A stretch of DNA of 64,000 nt from Hygrocybe punicea. Lineage: Eukaryota > Basidiomycota > Agaricomycetes > Agaricales > Hygrophoraceae. Below, one piece after another: positions 45,107 to 55,590 of the stretch. Location of the stretch: the NCBI GenBank assembly GCA_963556145.1, contig OY744465.1, positions 2,790,001 to 2,854,000 on the forward strand. The letters are read 5' to 3'. Both the position numbers and the translations under genes were made by a program. The notes under the pieces are model-generated. The model did no database searches. It saw only the letters and a program-made list of their open reading frames with translations, and was not told the DNA's origin. The first letter of the stretch is position 1, and each line of letters begins with the position of its first letter.

Positions 45107-45698
45107 GGGCCAAGTTTGCCAAATCAGAGTCACCCACAAATGTGTTGTAGTTCTTGCAAACAGTTTATCCAACACCTGAATCCAGGCCATCATACATTGT
45201 GATTGAAAAAGCTTGTCTTCTCCTGCAGACCAGTATCAGCAATGGAAGTTGGGAAATGTGGAAAAACACCACAAGGTTCATAGTTGATACATATCACTAT
45301 GTGAACCATTAGACAACCAATTATCTGTGTTGCAAATGGTGTAATCCAGCTCCATTAATGATTCTGCACCCAATTTAGTTATTGTGGAGAATGATAGACA
45401 TGGACGGCCACATTACAAGCATGCTTTCAATACTCAGGTATTTTACTCAACATGCTATCTTAAAAAAGAAAATAACAAACTTGCACTATTGGCATGTGAG
45501 CAATTAAATGCATGGTTAGGAGGTTTTGATTCTATTCTGAAGAAGATGACTATTGGTAATTTTGATTGGTTCTTGCACACCATGTTATTCCTTCATACAG
45601 AACAAGTGATAAAGTTGCAGAAACTAAAGGAGAAAGGGGAACAATATTATGGTGATGATGATGAGGAATATAGAATTGATATTGACCCCTGTAGTTAG
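45107..45698 (+). pseudogene. KDZ-associated CxC5/CxC6 protein, C-terminal piece
   Basis: Resumes as AKFAKSESPTNVL and, after a TAG, FLQTVYPTPESRPSYIVIEK then ACLLLQTSISNGSWEMWKN. TTRFIVDTYHYVNH is followed by another TAG and LCCKWCNPAP. A final open part (45384-45698) contains NDRHGRPHYKHAFNTQ and, after an intrusion, CEQLNAWLGGFDSILKKM and FDWFLHTMLFLHTEQV. This is the expected order for the C-terminal half of CxC6 proteins. The tail ends in an acidic stretch and a TAG at 45698. Confidence 0.65.
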
Positions 45699-45990
45699 TT
45701 TGTGCCATTGTGTTGAATTATATAAACTTGAAACTTAACTAAAAACTTGAATGTTTGTTTGAACACTGAGACTCACATAAATATGTTGGTTGCTAATATA
45801 AGCATTTTCATGGTATGCACAGTCACATGTGACTGTACATACTAAAGGTTGCATGCAACCTTCCTCCAGAAACATACAGTCTTAAAAATGATATCATTAT
45901 TAAATAAAAACAGTACATAAAGTTTGTATTGAATCTGATAGGATTCTAAGCAAATTCTGATTGGATTCTGATTGAATTCTGAGTAAATCC

Positions 45991-46248
45991 CTAATACTTG
46001 TAATATGACTTGAATGAAGAGTTCCGATGTTGGACAACACTATACATACCTTGTTCCTTGACATTGTGACCGAAATGATATTTGTCCAATCCTACTTCAT
46101 GAATGTGCGTTATCAAGTGCTCACAAGCATCTTCCGACAATTTCAAATGACTTGGTGGTGGGGAAGGTCTTGCATTCCTGGCTGTCTTTAACTTTGGGAT
46201 ATCCACTGGTATCTCGAATGCCAAGGATTTAGACATGCATGGCACCAC
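45991..46248 (-). CDS. Unrecognised open frame fragment
   Basis: 85 residues (MVPCMSKSLAFEIPVDIPKL, then SEDACEHLITHIHEVGLDKY and HFGHNVKEQGMYSVVQHRNS). The composition is protein-like, with mixed hydrophobic and charged residues and no repeats. I do not recognise the family. It may be an exon of another transposon gene. Upstream, 45930-45990 carries the ATTGGATTCTGATT motif also seen near 25.95 kb. Confidence 0.25.
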   Translation of the reverse strand: MVPCMSKSLAFEIPVDIPKLKTARNARPSPPPSHLKLSEDACEHLITHIHEVGLDKYHFGHNVKEQGMYSVVQHRNSSFKSYYKY

Positions 46249-46274
46249 TCGACAGTGAGCTTGTCGTGGAAGCG

Positions 46275-46350
46275 ATAATGCAAAGGCTGAGTGGTTAGCT
46301 TAGGTTCTGTCAGGTCGGACTTTCAATCTAAGCAGTGTGAATTTCAATTT
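46275..46350 (+). other. tRNA-Ser-like head, possible SINE 5' end
   Basis: AGGCTGAGTGGTTAGCTTAGG resembles a tRNA-Ser A box and D arm (TGGCCGAGTGGTTAAGGC). GTCGGACTTTCAATCTAAGC sits like an anticodon arm, and TTTCAATTTC is a weak B box. It does not close into a full cloverleaf, so not a functional tRNA. The following 46340-46510 is a dispersed repeat also present at 19245-19445, as a SINE body would be. Confidence 0.3.
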
Positions 46351-46510
46351 CTAAGGTGTGTGGATACAGACCCAGACCCCCACAGGCAATGGGATCTGGC
46401 CCAATATTTTTTAGATTGCTTTCAAAGTGTTAAGTTGAACCTTCTAACAAGAGAAGCTAGAATAATATATCATTACAATACTCCATTTTAGGACTTAACA
46501 GAATTTTTTG
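46340..46510 (+). repeat. Dispersed repeat shared with 19.25-19.45 kb
   Basis: GGGATCTGGCCCAATATTTT, TTTAGATTGCTTTCAAAGTG and AGAAGCTAGAATAATATATC match the reverse complement of 19245-19365. A looser third relative of its end (GGACTTAACAGAATT...) lies near 58180. No gene between here and foldback 2. Confidence 0.6.
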
Positions 46511-46642
46511 GCTGATGTTGTTTACAAATTTTTTCTTCATGCTACTGCTGAGGGGTTGGGGGATTAAGAGTAGTGTTTCCATGGCTATGGCTGATGTTTT
46601 TCAGAAAATGGCCATATCATTCCCAATAAAATAGCTAAAATC

Positions 46643-47440
46643 ACAGCCATTTTATTATCTGATGGCAGTAACTGCACCTTTTTGAATCAATTGAGAAATT
46701 TGGACTTAGTAGAATTTTTGGTGCTGTCTTTTGTATCTCATGAAATACTGCTTGATTATACAGGAAAAGTTGTACTATTTCTTGAGGGCTATCTACTCCT
46801 GTAATTACATTTGGACAATATTTAGGATATGTTGAGTTGTTGATGAAATAAAAGGTAGACCAGTACTTTGTGACACCCAAAATGATACTGTCAAATTATG
46901 GCATCAAAAGAGCTCATATGAAGAAGTCTGGAGAGAGAAAGTGGTTCATTTTTTCAAGGCCTAAAAGTACATATACCGTATTTTTCTTGATTTTTGTCCT
47001 TTGAGCCGATATTGCATCTGTACTATGTTTGTCTGTCATTAGGCTTGAAATACCACCAGAATCATAAAGATTGGCTCAAAGGACAAAATCAAGAAAAATA
47101 CGGTATATGTACTTCTAGGCCTTGAAAAAATGAACCACTTTCTCTCTCCAGACTTCTTCATATGAGCTCTTTTGATGCCATAATTTGACAGTATCATTTT
47201 GGGTGTCACAAAGTACTGGTCTACCTTTTATTTCATCAACAACTCAATATATCCTAAATATTGTCCAAATGTAATTATAGGAGTAGATAGCCCTCAAGAA
47301 ATAGTACAACTTTCCCTGTATAACCATCTTAATCCAAGCAGTATTTCATGAGATACAAAACACAGCACCCAAAATTCTACCAAGTCTAAATTTCTCAATT
47401 GATTCAAACAGGTACTGCCATCAGATAGTAAAATGGCTGT
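46643..47440. repeat. Long-hairpin foldback element 2
   Basis: Left arm 46643-47007 and right arm 47072-47440 are inverted copies from ACAGCCATTTTATTATCTGA to GTCCTTTGAGCC, with few differences. The spacer is about 65 bp. Core sequence in the arms (GGCTATCTACTCCTGTAATT, CCAGTACTTTGTGAC, AAGTACATATACCG) is shared with foldbacks 1 and 3. Small frames in the arms mirror each other and are not genes. Confidence 0.85.
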
Positions 47441-48352
47441 AATAAATTAACAGAACTTGTAACCAAGGAATCAGTGTGTCTTGACAGGCTTGATAGTGGT
47501 ATTGTTTAGTAGGAGTGGGGGTCTTGTTATATTGCTGCACTGTGAGAAGTCTATTATTAGCGTGAATTTACTAGTTTCAATTTTGGAGTTGCAGTCCTTA
47601 GACCAATCATGGGCCTGTTGATATGCAGCTTCCCCCCTTGGGCATGGAAACCCTCATATAACCATTCCTGTCTTTCCTACGACTCTTCCACGTCCAATGT
47701 ACATACGTATGTACATGCAAAACATCTGTGTACCCTGTGCAAGCTGCGCAACTAACACCGACTGACGTGGGCATGGCTTCGATGTTCTCACTGTATTTTA
47801 ACTGCGCAGCTTGGTCTTGACATGATAAAACACCACCATTAACACATCCTACATGTTCAACCAACCAAGTCTGATGCAATTTGCCCGGTCTCTTCTCTTC
47901 CTTTCACCAACTTTCATGTGATATTCACCTTTATTTGAAATCCTTTGCTGTTCTGTTGCCATTTCATCACTTTCATGTAATATCTCACCACATTTCTATT
48001 TCACTCATCCACCCTATAACCCCTATCCCTTTAGAGTATAAAGAATGTCCTGTAGTAGCAAAAAGATGAAGAACCCAGGTCTCCCCTCTCCACCAGTTTG
48101 CACTTTAGTTCTACAAAAAGATCAATCATTCTCACTCAATCTACGTCTCTTCTCATTGCGTTCTCTCCACTATCATGACATAAGTCGTAGTGTAGAATCT
48201 CCATCTCATTGTGTCAACACCGCATACTGCACTGTCACCTAGGACACCCAACTAAGCCTTCTGATCCATGTTTATTGTTGCATTGCGACATTGCACTGCC
48301 TTGCATTTCTCTGTGTTTGTTTATTTCATGTGTTTCATCACACTTTATTGTG
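47441..48352. other. No recognisable gene
   Basis: About 900 bp with scattered short frames only (for example 47879-47607 minus and 48209-48595 plus). None shows a familiar motif and all are interrupted. The right end of this stretch abuts the truncated LINE. Confidence 0.3.
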
Positions 48353-49860
48353 TTACTGTTGGCAGTGTCCCAAGTCCCACATCTTTGTGACATTTTTCTC
48401 TTTTATTACCTCTTCATCTGCGGTCATAGACATAAAAACCGTATCACTGTTTTGTTTTGTCATGATATTTTTTATGAGTCTGTTGGTTTCCATAAAGTCT
48501 TTGCCTTCTATGTATATGGCTGCATTGTCTACAAATGCTATGGCAAGTTCACATCTACCTGTGGGTATTTCAAGTATGTCAGCATTGTAGAATAAATAGA
48601 TCATCATGGATATTGGGTCGCTTTGACCAACGCCATTTTTTAAATGTATCAGGTCAGAAATGTAGTCATCAAAGGTGAGGTGGGTTATGGAGTCCATTAG
48701 TATGTTGCTTATGACATGGATAAGGGATTTGGGTATACATTGTTTTCTCATGTTGTGGAGTAGCTGCTCAGTTACTACATTTGGGAATGCTCCTTCAATG
48801 TCTAGGAAGAGGATTGCTGCTACTCTTTTGTTCTGCTGGGTGTGCTTGATCAAATGAACTAGGATGTGCATAGAGTCTGTAGTGGTTTGACTGGGTCATC
48901 TGCCAAAGTGGTGAGGGGGGAGGAGTTGGTGTTCTTCAACCATGGTTGTTATAGTTTCTGCAATAATGGATGTCAGTAGTTTTGGGAGGGTGTTGAGTAG
49001 GACTATGGGATGGTAGGCTTTGGGGATGTCATATCTCAATTTATCCAGTTTATGTAGTGCGCTGGTGACAGAGTCCTTCCATGGGGTGTGGTAGATGTTG
49101 GGTGTGAGGGTGGCATTGAATATTCTGTAGATTCGATCTGAGATGAGTGGTGAACATTTCTTGAGTACAATGTTTGGGATGCTGTCTGTGCCTGGGGCTT
49201 TGAATGGGAGTAAATTGGCAATATGTTTGGTGATGAGGTCTTTGGAGATGTGTACTGTGTAGGGGATATGAGTTGGATGTACATAGTCTTGTCAGACCAA
49301 GGAGTGTTCAGGTGGGGGGGGAAAAAGGAGTTGGTGATGGCTTGGCTTTTGGCTTCATTCGAGGTTGCATAGATTTTGTGACCATCCAGGTGGGATATTT
49401 CCAAGGTGGGAATGGAGGTCTTGCTGCCATCTCCTCTGGGGTTGTCACTTATGTGGATATGCACTTGTTGATTCTCCACAGGTCATGGTCCTTTGCTTCC
49501 TTGAGGAAGGCTAACCAGTGGTTTTTCTTAGCCCTGAGTATTTTGTTGCCATAGTGGTTACATGCTGTTCTGTGTTCGTCATGACTGGGGTAAGCAGCAT
49601 CCATTCAGGATTCATAAAATAAATAACTTAGCCTGTTTTGGTCTTGCTTGAGTTAGTTTAGTTGTGGTGTCCACCATCATTTGGAGTGTGGGCAGAGAGT
49701 GGAGATAGGGACCATGGCTTTTATCATCAATTGTAATGTGATAGTCAATGAGGATATGGCATTGTCTAGTTGTTGGGAAGTGATGGGTGTTGTCGGAGGT
49801 AGTTGTTGTAATTGGGTATTGAGGTGAGTGCAAAATGCATCCCAGTTAGTGTTGTGGAAG
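48353..49860 (-). pseudogene. Non-LTR (LINE) reverse transcriptase fragment
   Basis: From 49860 leftward: PRGDGSKTSIPTLEI, SNEAKSQAITNSFFPP, then in a second frame LLPFKAPGTDSIPNIVLKKC and KPKAYHPIVLLNTLPKL-like text (RT entry motifs), and in a third frame AILFLDIEGAFPNVVTEQLL (motif A Asp). These are followed by DLIHLKNGVGQSDPISMMIY (motif B) and AIAFVDNAAIYIEG, which is motif C where FVDD is expected; the second Asp is Asn here. Frameshifts and stops are many. The thumb and later domains are absent at 48350, and the endonuclease side is too decayed to call. LINE RT copies RNA at a nicked target; this one cannot. Confidence 0.75.
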
Positions 49861-49939
49861 TTTCACAATGACTTGTCAAGTCATAGTTGTGGGGGGCCCC
49901 ACTGGATAGTATTTCTACTCAAAATGTCTTCAAGTTATC

Positions 49940-50761
49940 TTGAAATTAATCCATGTTACTTTACAGCCGTTTGCAGCAAGCTTGACACTAACTCAAATAT
50001 TTTGAAGTTTAGAAAAATAAAAGTAATTCAGCTATATCTCATGAAGTACTGCATGGATTGAGATTATTATAGAGGGAAATTTGTACTATTTCTAAAGGGC
50101 TATCTACGCCTGTAATTATATTGGAACAATGTTTAGTGTATGGTGAGTTGTGGATGAAATAGAAGGTAAACCAGTATTTTTTGACATCCAAAATGATATT
50201 GTCAAATTATGGCATCAAATGAGCTCCTATGAACAAGATTGTAGGGAGGAAATTGTTCAGTTTGGTAAGGGCTAGAAGCTCATATACCGTATTTTTCTTC
50301 ATCTTTGTCATTTGAGCCTATCATCATGCTTCTTGTAGGGTTTCAAGCCTGATGCAGACAAACATAGTATAGATGTAATATTTGGCTCAAAGGACAAAAA
50401 TAAAGCAAATCATGGTATACGTACTTCTAGCCCTTAAAAAACTGAACAATTTCCTTCCTACAATCTTGTTCGTAGGAGCTCATTTGATGCCATAATTTGA
50501 CAATATCATTTTGGATGTCAAAAAATACTGGTTTACCTTCTATTTTATCCACAACTCACCATACACTGAAAATTGTTTCAATATAATTACAGGAGTAGAT
50601 AGCCCTTTAGAAATAGTACAAATTTCCCTCTATAACCATCTCAATCCATCCAGTACTTCATGAGGGATAGCTGAATTACTTTTATTTTTCTAAACTTCAA
50701 AAAATTTGAGTTAGTGTCAAGCTTGCTGCAAACGGCTGTAAAATGATATGGATTAATTTCA
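49940..50761. repeat. Long-hairpin foldback element 3
   Basis: Left arm 49940-50318 (GAAATTAATCCATG, ACAGCCGTTTGCAGCAAGCT) is inverted at 50383-50761 (AGCTTGCTGCAAACGGCTGT, GGATTAATTTC). The spacer is about 65 bp. The inner arm shares the CTATCTAC...GTAATTA, AACCAGTA and AGAAG/TACTTCTAGCCC blocks with the other two foldbacks. The outer 80 bp differ from them. Confidence 0.85.
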
Positions 50762-51015
50762 AAACAAATTCATGATATTTTTATTAGAAATATTATGGCT
50801 TGCATCCAGTGGGGAATGCAATATCATGAATCTGGACGAATCTGACACTCCCAACAACTTGCATTTGAACCCGACGTAACCCAATGTGATGTGATGTGAC
50901 ATGACCCAATGTGAGCAATGTGGCCCGACATATACCGCTTTGTCACAGCTACTTTTGGACCAAATCCAGCAGGCTCATAAGCTACAGAGTTCCAATACTA
51001 GGAGATGGATCTTAT

Positions 51016-51690
51016 CTGTTAGAGTCATACAGACAACTCCGGACGGAGTTTGTCGGAGGATCGGAGGTGTGAACTCTTGAAGTAGGTTAACTACTTCCTC
51101 AAGCCGTACTGAGTAGGCACAAAGTGGAGCGGAGTTAGTCTGGAGGTCCAGACTAAGGACGGAGATAGTGAGCTTAAGGCAAAACCTTAAGTTTGAGAGC
51201 GAAGGAGACAGAGGGTACTCTAGTCAATTTTCAGAACAAAGATACAGGACATAGTAGTTCTAGTTTATATACTAGTAAACTAATTGTTATGTCCTTGGTG
51301 ATGAAAAGATAATAGGAACTCCAGCAGGAGTACCAAAGTTAGGAGAAAGATAAAAGAGACAAAAGGTTGCTACATACAGTGACAAGTGAACAAAAGGGTG
51401 GAGACAGATAGGAGTGCAAAAGAAGATAAGATAGGAAAGAAATGGAAAAGTCTGCAGTGGAGATGGCTGGAGTTTGTCAGAGTACATCGGAGTTCATCAG
51501 AGTACATCAGAGTTGCATGAATATGACATTATCAGACATGATGTGGAGGGATGGAGGCTGCTCAAGAACTCAAGAGGGATCGAGTGGTGATAGTGATGAT
51601 AATCACTACAACACAAGGTCTCTGCTACTAAAGGAACTCAACCATGGGAATCCTAGTCATGTGACTGTCCAGGTATATTCACTACAATGA
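51016..51690 (+). repeat. Candidate solo LTR
   Basis: Begins TGTTAGAGTCATACAGACAA, contains a hairpin (AAGTAG-GTTAA-CTACTT) and GGAGTTCATCAGAG-type repeats near 51475-51512, and ends near CACTACA at 51686. The first 165 bp recur at 44163-44330. TG...CA ends and purine-rich content suggest an LTR, but I find no matching 5-bp duplication, so this is tentative. Confidence 0.35.
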
Positions 51691-51764
51691 TTCTCGACTT
51701 CAGACTTGCCCTATATGCACATCCCCTCGTCCTTTTGGAGATAAATATGACTTTTAGTTCTTTT

Positions 51765-52081
51765 TCTTGAACTAGTGGGGTATGAGCCATTGCTTTGCAG
51801 ATTACTCATCTCTTTTTAGTAATGAGAGTACAAGTACATGCAAATTATTACCCTCCTATGATAATCAATATTGGCAAAGTTATTGATATTTCCTGTATTA
51901 TTACACACTGATGCTACTTAGATACCATTCTAAACCTATACTACCATGATATACATTTCATAATTGATTATATCCTGTTCTTTCCAATTTGTTATAACTC
52001 AATATCAGATCCCAAATTAGCATCTTTCATATCAAGTTTGCATTGTTCATGTTGGCATATATATAACTACTTCACTGCTGT
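51765..52081 (-). repeat. Dispersed repeat, partner of 41.93-42.96 kb
   Basis: In reverse complement it reads GCCAACATGAACAATGCAAA, then GGATATAATCAATTATGAAA and AATAATACAGGAAATATCAA, matching 41939-42957 without the hAT. The repeat continues beyond copy G at 53431-53640. Confidence 0.65.
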
Positions 52082-53430
52082 TACGAGTTCTTTTAATTTA
52101 TTAAAAGACTCGTTCTTTATCAGACCTGGTTCAGTGAAGGTTCATAATTAATTAATTAATTAATTCATTAATGTTTTTGCATCGCCTATAGAGAAATTTT
52201 TTTTGGGCAAGAGATATGATTCTACTTCTTATGCTGGAATGTAACATAAAATCGGGGCCATGTTTGGAGTGGCTTACATAAGCATCCAAATATGGGATGT
52301 CTCACACAAGACAAATTACCTTCCAATTATATTCAAAATATTCATACACCCTTCAGTTCTCATCGGAATTAGCTGAAAATTGAACTGCTGACTAATATAA
52401 ACATTTCGGGCAAGGTGTGACAGTCACATGTGACCAGTCTAACCATATAAGGTACTTTTTGATATTATATACCAAATTTTTTGCTGATCGCAATGGTAAC
52501 AGTCACATGTGACCAGTCTAACCATATATGGTAATTTTGCATAATATATGCTAAATCACATACTGCTCATCATATTCATTACACAAATACAATTATATTC
52601 AAAATATTTATCCTGGCCTTAATTCTTATCAGATTCAGCTGAAAATTGAACTGCTGCCTAATATTATCATTTCGGGTCAGATGTGACAGTCAGATGTGAC
52701 CACTCTAACCATATAAGGCAATTTCTGATATTGTATAGCAAATTTTTTGCTGATCACAATGGTGATAGTCACATGTGATCAGTCTAACCATATAAGGTAA
52801 TTTTATACCATATATCCTAAATTTCGAGGTGATCACAGGAGTCATAGTCACGTGTGACTACCATTACTATATATAGAAATATCAGCCATATAAGCAGAAA
52901 TTAGTGTAACTCAGATGATATAATGATATTTTTACTTGAAACATATAATATAATGTGATATCGCTGTATATATTATATACTAATTATATATTTCAAGCAA
53001 AATCACTTATTGATGTTTGTGATGTTTGTAATAATCATACAAATAAATATTCAATAATAGAAACAAGACTTTGTTCATGCCATATGCAACATTGGTCCAC
53101 TCAAGTACAGCTGTCTTCATGTTATCATCTGTTGTGCAGCAAAGTTATGGAGAAGTAGAGTTTAGCAAATGTAAGTCAATTGTTATCATACTGTTTAAAG
53201 ACAGTTGTATTTGACAGTTGATGTATTGTGTTGCTCTCTTTTTTGGCTGAGAGTATTGCATAATGATGAAGTAAAGAAGACATAACAGTGGGAGAGGAAG
53301 TTGAGACATGCTATGCAGGTTTTTTCTTCTATTTTTATGTTGCTATGGTGAGAGGTTGCTATGATGAAAGTGAGGAGGGGAAAAAAAGAACTCGTTCATG
53401 CCATGCGCAGCACTGGCCCACTAAACAAGT
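52082..53430 (+). mobile_element. Non-autonomous Helitron-like element, copy G (long form)
   Basis: TACGAGTTCTTTTAATTTAT at 52082 to CCCACTAAACAAGT at 53430. Five palindromes (near 52423, 52502, 52690, 52770 and 52850, some mutated) and the duplicated CAGCTGAAAATTGAACTGCT block make it the long form, like copy B. The unfilled site at about 41907-41930 reads ACTAATGATAAAGTAGTGAA. Here the flanks in the same sense are ACTAATGAT and ACAGCAGTGAA, so nothing was duplicated. Confidence 0.8.
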
Positions 53431-53640
53431 ATCATTAGTCATAGTCACTCAGTAATTTACCTCATCCACTTCAGTTTACATCATTATTGATATTACCATG
53501 TTCACATACTTTGCATATATTTCATAGTTCCAATTGCACAGGTTTGCTGACATAGTACAGAGGTTGTACTTTGATACTACACAAAACAGTACAATGTCAA
53601 TTCTTGATATATTCATTTTCAATTTTTGAATTTATTGATG
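53431..53640 (-). repeat. Dispersed repeat, partner of 41.69-41.93 kb
   Basis: Right half of the repeat split by copy G. Its reverse complement contains ATATCAAGAATTGACATTGT and CTCTGTACTATGTCAGCAAA, as at 41706-41806. Confidence 0.6.
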
Positions 53641-54276
53641 ACAGAAATTTAATGATATGGTTATTATGGTGTGGTGAAGAGCTTACATATTCAAGTTGAA
53701 ATCTAGTAATTATATCTAGAAATTCTAAGTATCTGAATTATTTGTCTGGTCAAGAACAACTACCTGTGAATACTGTAAAGAATCCCATGCACAATGATAC
53801 CAACTGCACTTCCATTGGAACAGCTTTGATAAGATTGCTGGTTTTGATGAGTACCAGAATCAACAATATGCCTGGTTCAGCTTGTGCACTGGCAATGCTT
53901 CAGATTAAATGAAGCTGGAAAATTGGTGGGGTAATTTTTTTGTCAAACAGTTTGATGAGTGTTGGACACCTGAACCAATTCCAGCACACATAATGAAGAT
54001 AGCTGTGGCAGACACACATTGAGTTTATGGAATAGACAGTGTCTGTTGTATAGCAAGGCCACATACTGTGCCTGGAACACTGGCCCAATGATGTGCTGAA
54101 CACTGTCCAGACTGTTTGATCAGTATTGATAATGTATGAAGTATGGTGTGCATTGCAAGGATATTACAGATGCATCCAATATACAGGTCAAACTATTGTT
54201 CTTTGTACAATGGTAATGCCCAGGATTGAAGCTGGGACACGGTATTGTGCCTGGGACACCTGCTGAACACTTTGCA
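53640..54276. repeat. Diverged GTTTGACA-type repeat region, no gene
   Basis: AT-rich sequence. From about 53930 it holds degenerate units with CAAACAGTTTGATGAG, GTGCCTGGAACACTGG and GGGACACCTGCTGAACACT, similar to the arrays at 39.87 and 57.44 kb. The Helitron 3' fragment is inserted in it at 54276/54277. Confidence 0.45.
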
Positions 54277-55134
54277 ACTTGGGGAAGTGGGCCATCGCAA
54301 GCGTGGCATGAACAAGTTCTTCTTGGTTCTATTCAATCATTTGATGTCCATTATTTATTCTACATAATCTGCAGTTGTAATGTATAACAAGAATAATCAT
54401 AGTATATGTGAACATTGTTGGAATTTGGAATCATACATTTTATGTTATCCTGTTCTGTTAGTAACAATGTACTACTTGTCCTCAGTTGGGGCCTTTGATC
54501 AAGGGACTACTAATCTCTTGGACAATATTATTTACACTTGTTCATGCCATAGTTGTATATCAACAGTCAACCAACATTGCAGTGGACTGAATGTCAGTTA
54601 TACAACAGTTTATCCTGGCATTTACCACTACCACTGTTACCATTACTTATCAGTGCTCGGGCAATAAGTAACAATAAGAACTTAAGTGTTTGACATGATG
54701 TAATGTATTTATAACATTCCTATATTTAATGGCCCACTTTCCCACCCTGAAGATTTCCTTCAATTTTGATGTCCAATATGAATTTACAAATGGTGAAAAT
54801 TTTGAATGTCCCACTTTCCCACCCAATAGTCCTCAATTAAATTAAATTACTGGTTTTGAGCATAAACTGCTAGCATAAGAATTTTATCTTCATATCTTTT
54901 AAAACCATCATCTGACATGATACCAATGTGACCATCTTGCTTACATGTTGCTCCAGTTGTCATACCATCATGATACCAAATTGTGCCATCTTCTGATATG
55001 AATTGAGATGTAGAGTGATATCCTCCAACATATACAATACCTCTTAGATACAAATTTACTGACTTGTCATTTACATTTACAGTTATTTGATGGCTGGTAA
55101 TCATGTTTATGTTGGGATATTCTAATACCAGCAA
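54277..55134 (-). pseudogene. Second Helitron copy, 3' end with protease-like domain tail
   Basis: The frame 55134-54847 reads MLVLEYPNINMITSHQITVN, LYLRGIVYVGGYHSTSQFIS, TIWYHDGMTTGATCKQDGH and LMLAVYAQNQ. This lines up with the last 95 residues of the USP-like domain at 5430-5700 (ILEYPFENIETSH, LRGLVYHGQYHFTS, VWYHDGMITGNSC, LAIYAQSL). Downstream about 570 bp of tail ends at 54277 in GAACTTGTTCATGCC...GGCCCACTTCCCCAAGT, a diverged form of the 3' terminus at 7301. It is cut off on its 5' side at about 55135. A similar-length tail in both copies supports the terminus. Confidence 0.7.
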
Positions 55135-55590
55135 CTCAGGTGTTTTGTATAGTATATGGTACGGATAATTGAAACATTACATAGTGGACTGAGCCGTGTA
55201 CTGTGTAAACAAGGCCACCAGAGATTTCTGGTGCTTCAATCAATGGTCAGATAAACCAACCCGTCTTTGTGAAGAAATCACATATGCAATGATGCATTGG
55301 CATTCACATTGGCCTGTCATGCAATACAAGTTAAATGAATGGTCAGAATGTGTCACTGACAACAAGAAAGGAACCGTAAAACAGACATGAGAACTGTTGA
55401 GACCAGAGGGAATGGGGAACAGCAGGAGCAGTAGGAACACAACACAGTAGAATAGCAGGTTATGCACTAGCAGATGATGTGTCACAAGTGTAGCATTTAG
55501 ATTTCAAAGATAAATTTGGAAATTGATTATATAATATTTAATTTCTATTTAATAATTAAATATAAGTAAATATATGAGTCAAAAATGGAA
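55135..55590. other. Unassigned; short open frame at 55196-55390
   Basis: A plus-strand frame of 64 residues (YCVNKATRDFWCFNQWSDKP, then TRLCEEITYAMMHWHSHWPV) looks protein-like but I do not recognise it. From 55500 the sequence is AT-rich up to the minisatellite. Confidence 0.25.

Noticed and set aside
46275..46350. Functional tRNA-Ser gene
   Set aside because: The acceptor and T arms do not pair and the B box is weak; only a tRNA-like head is supported.
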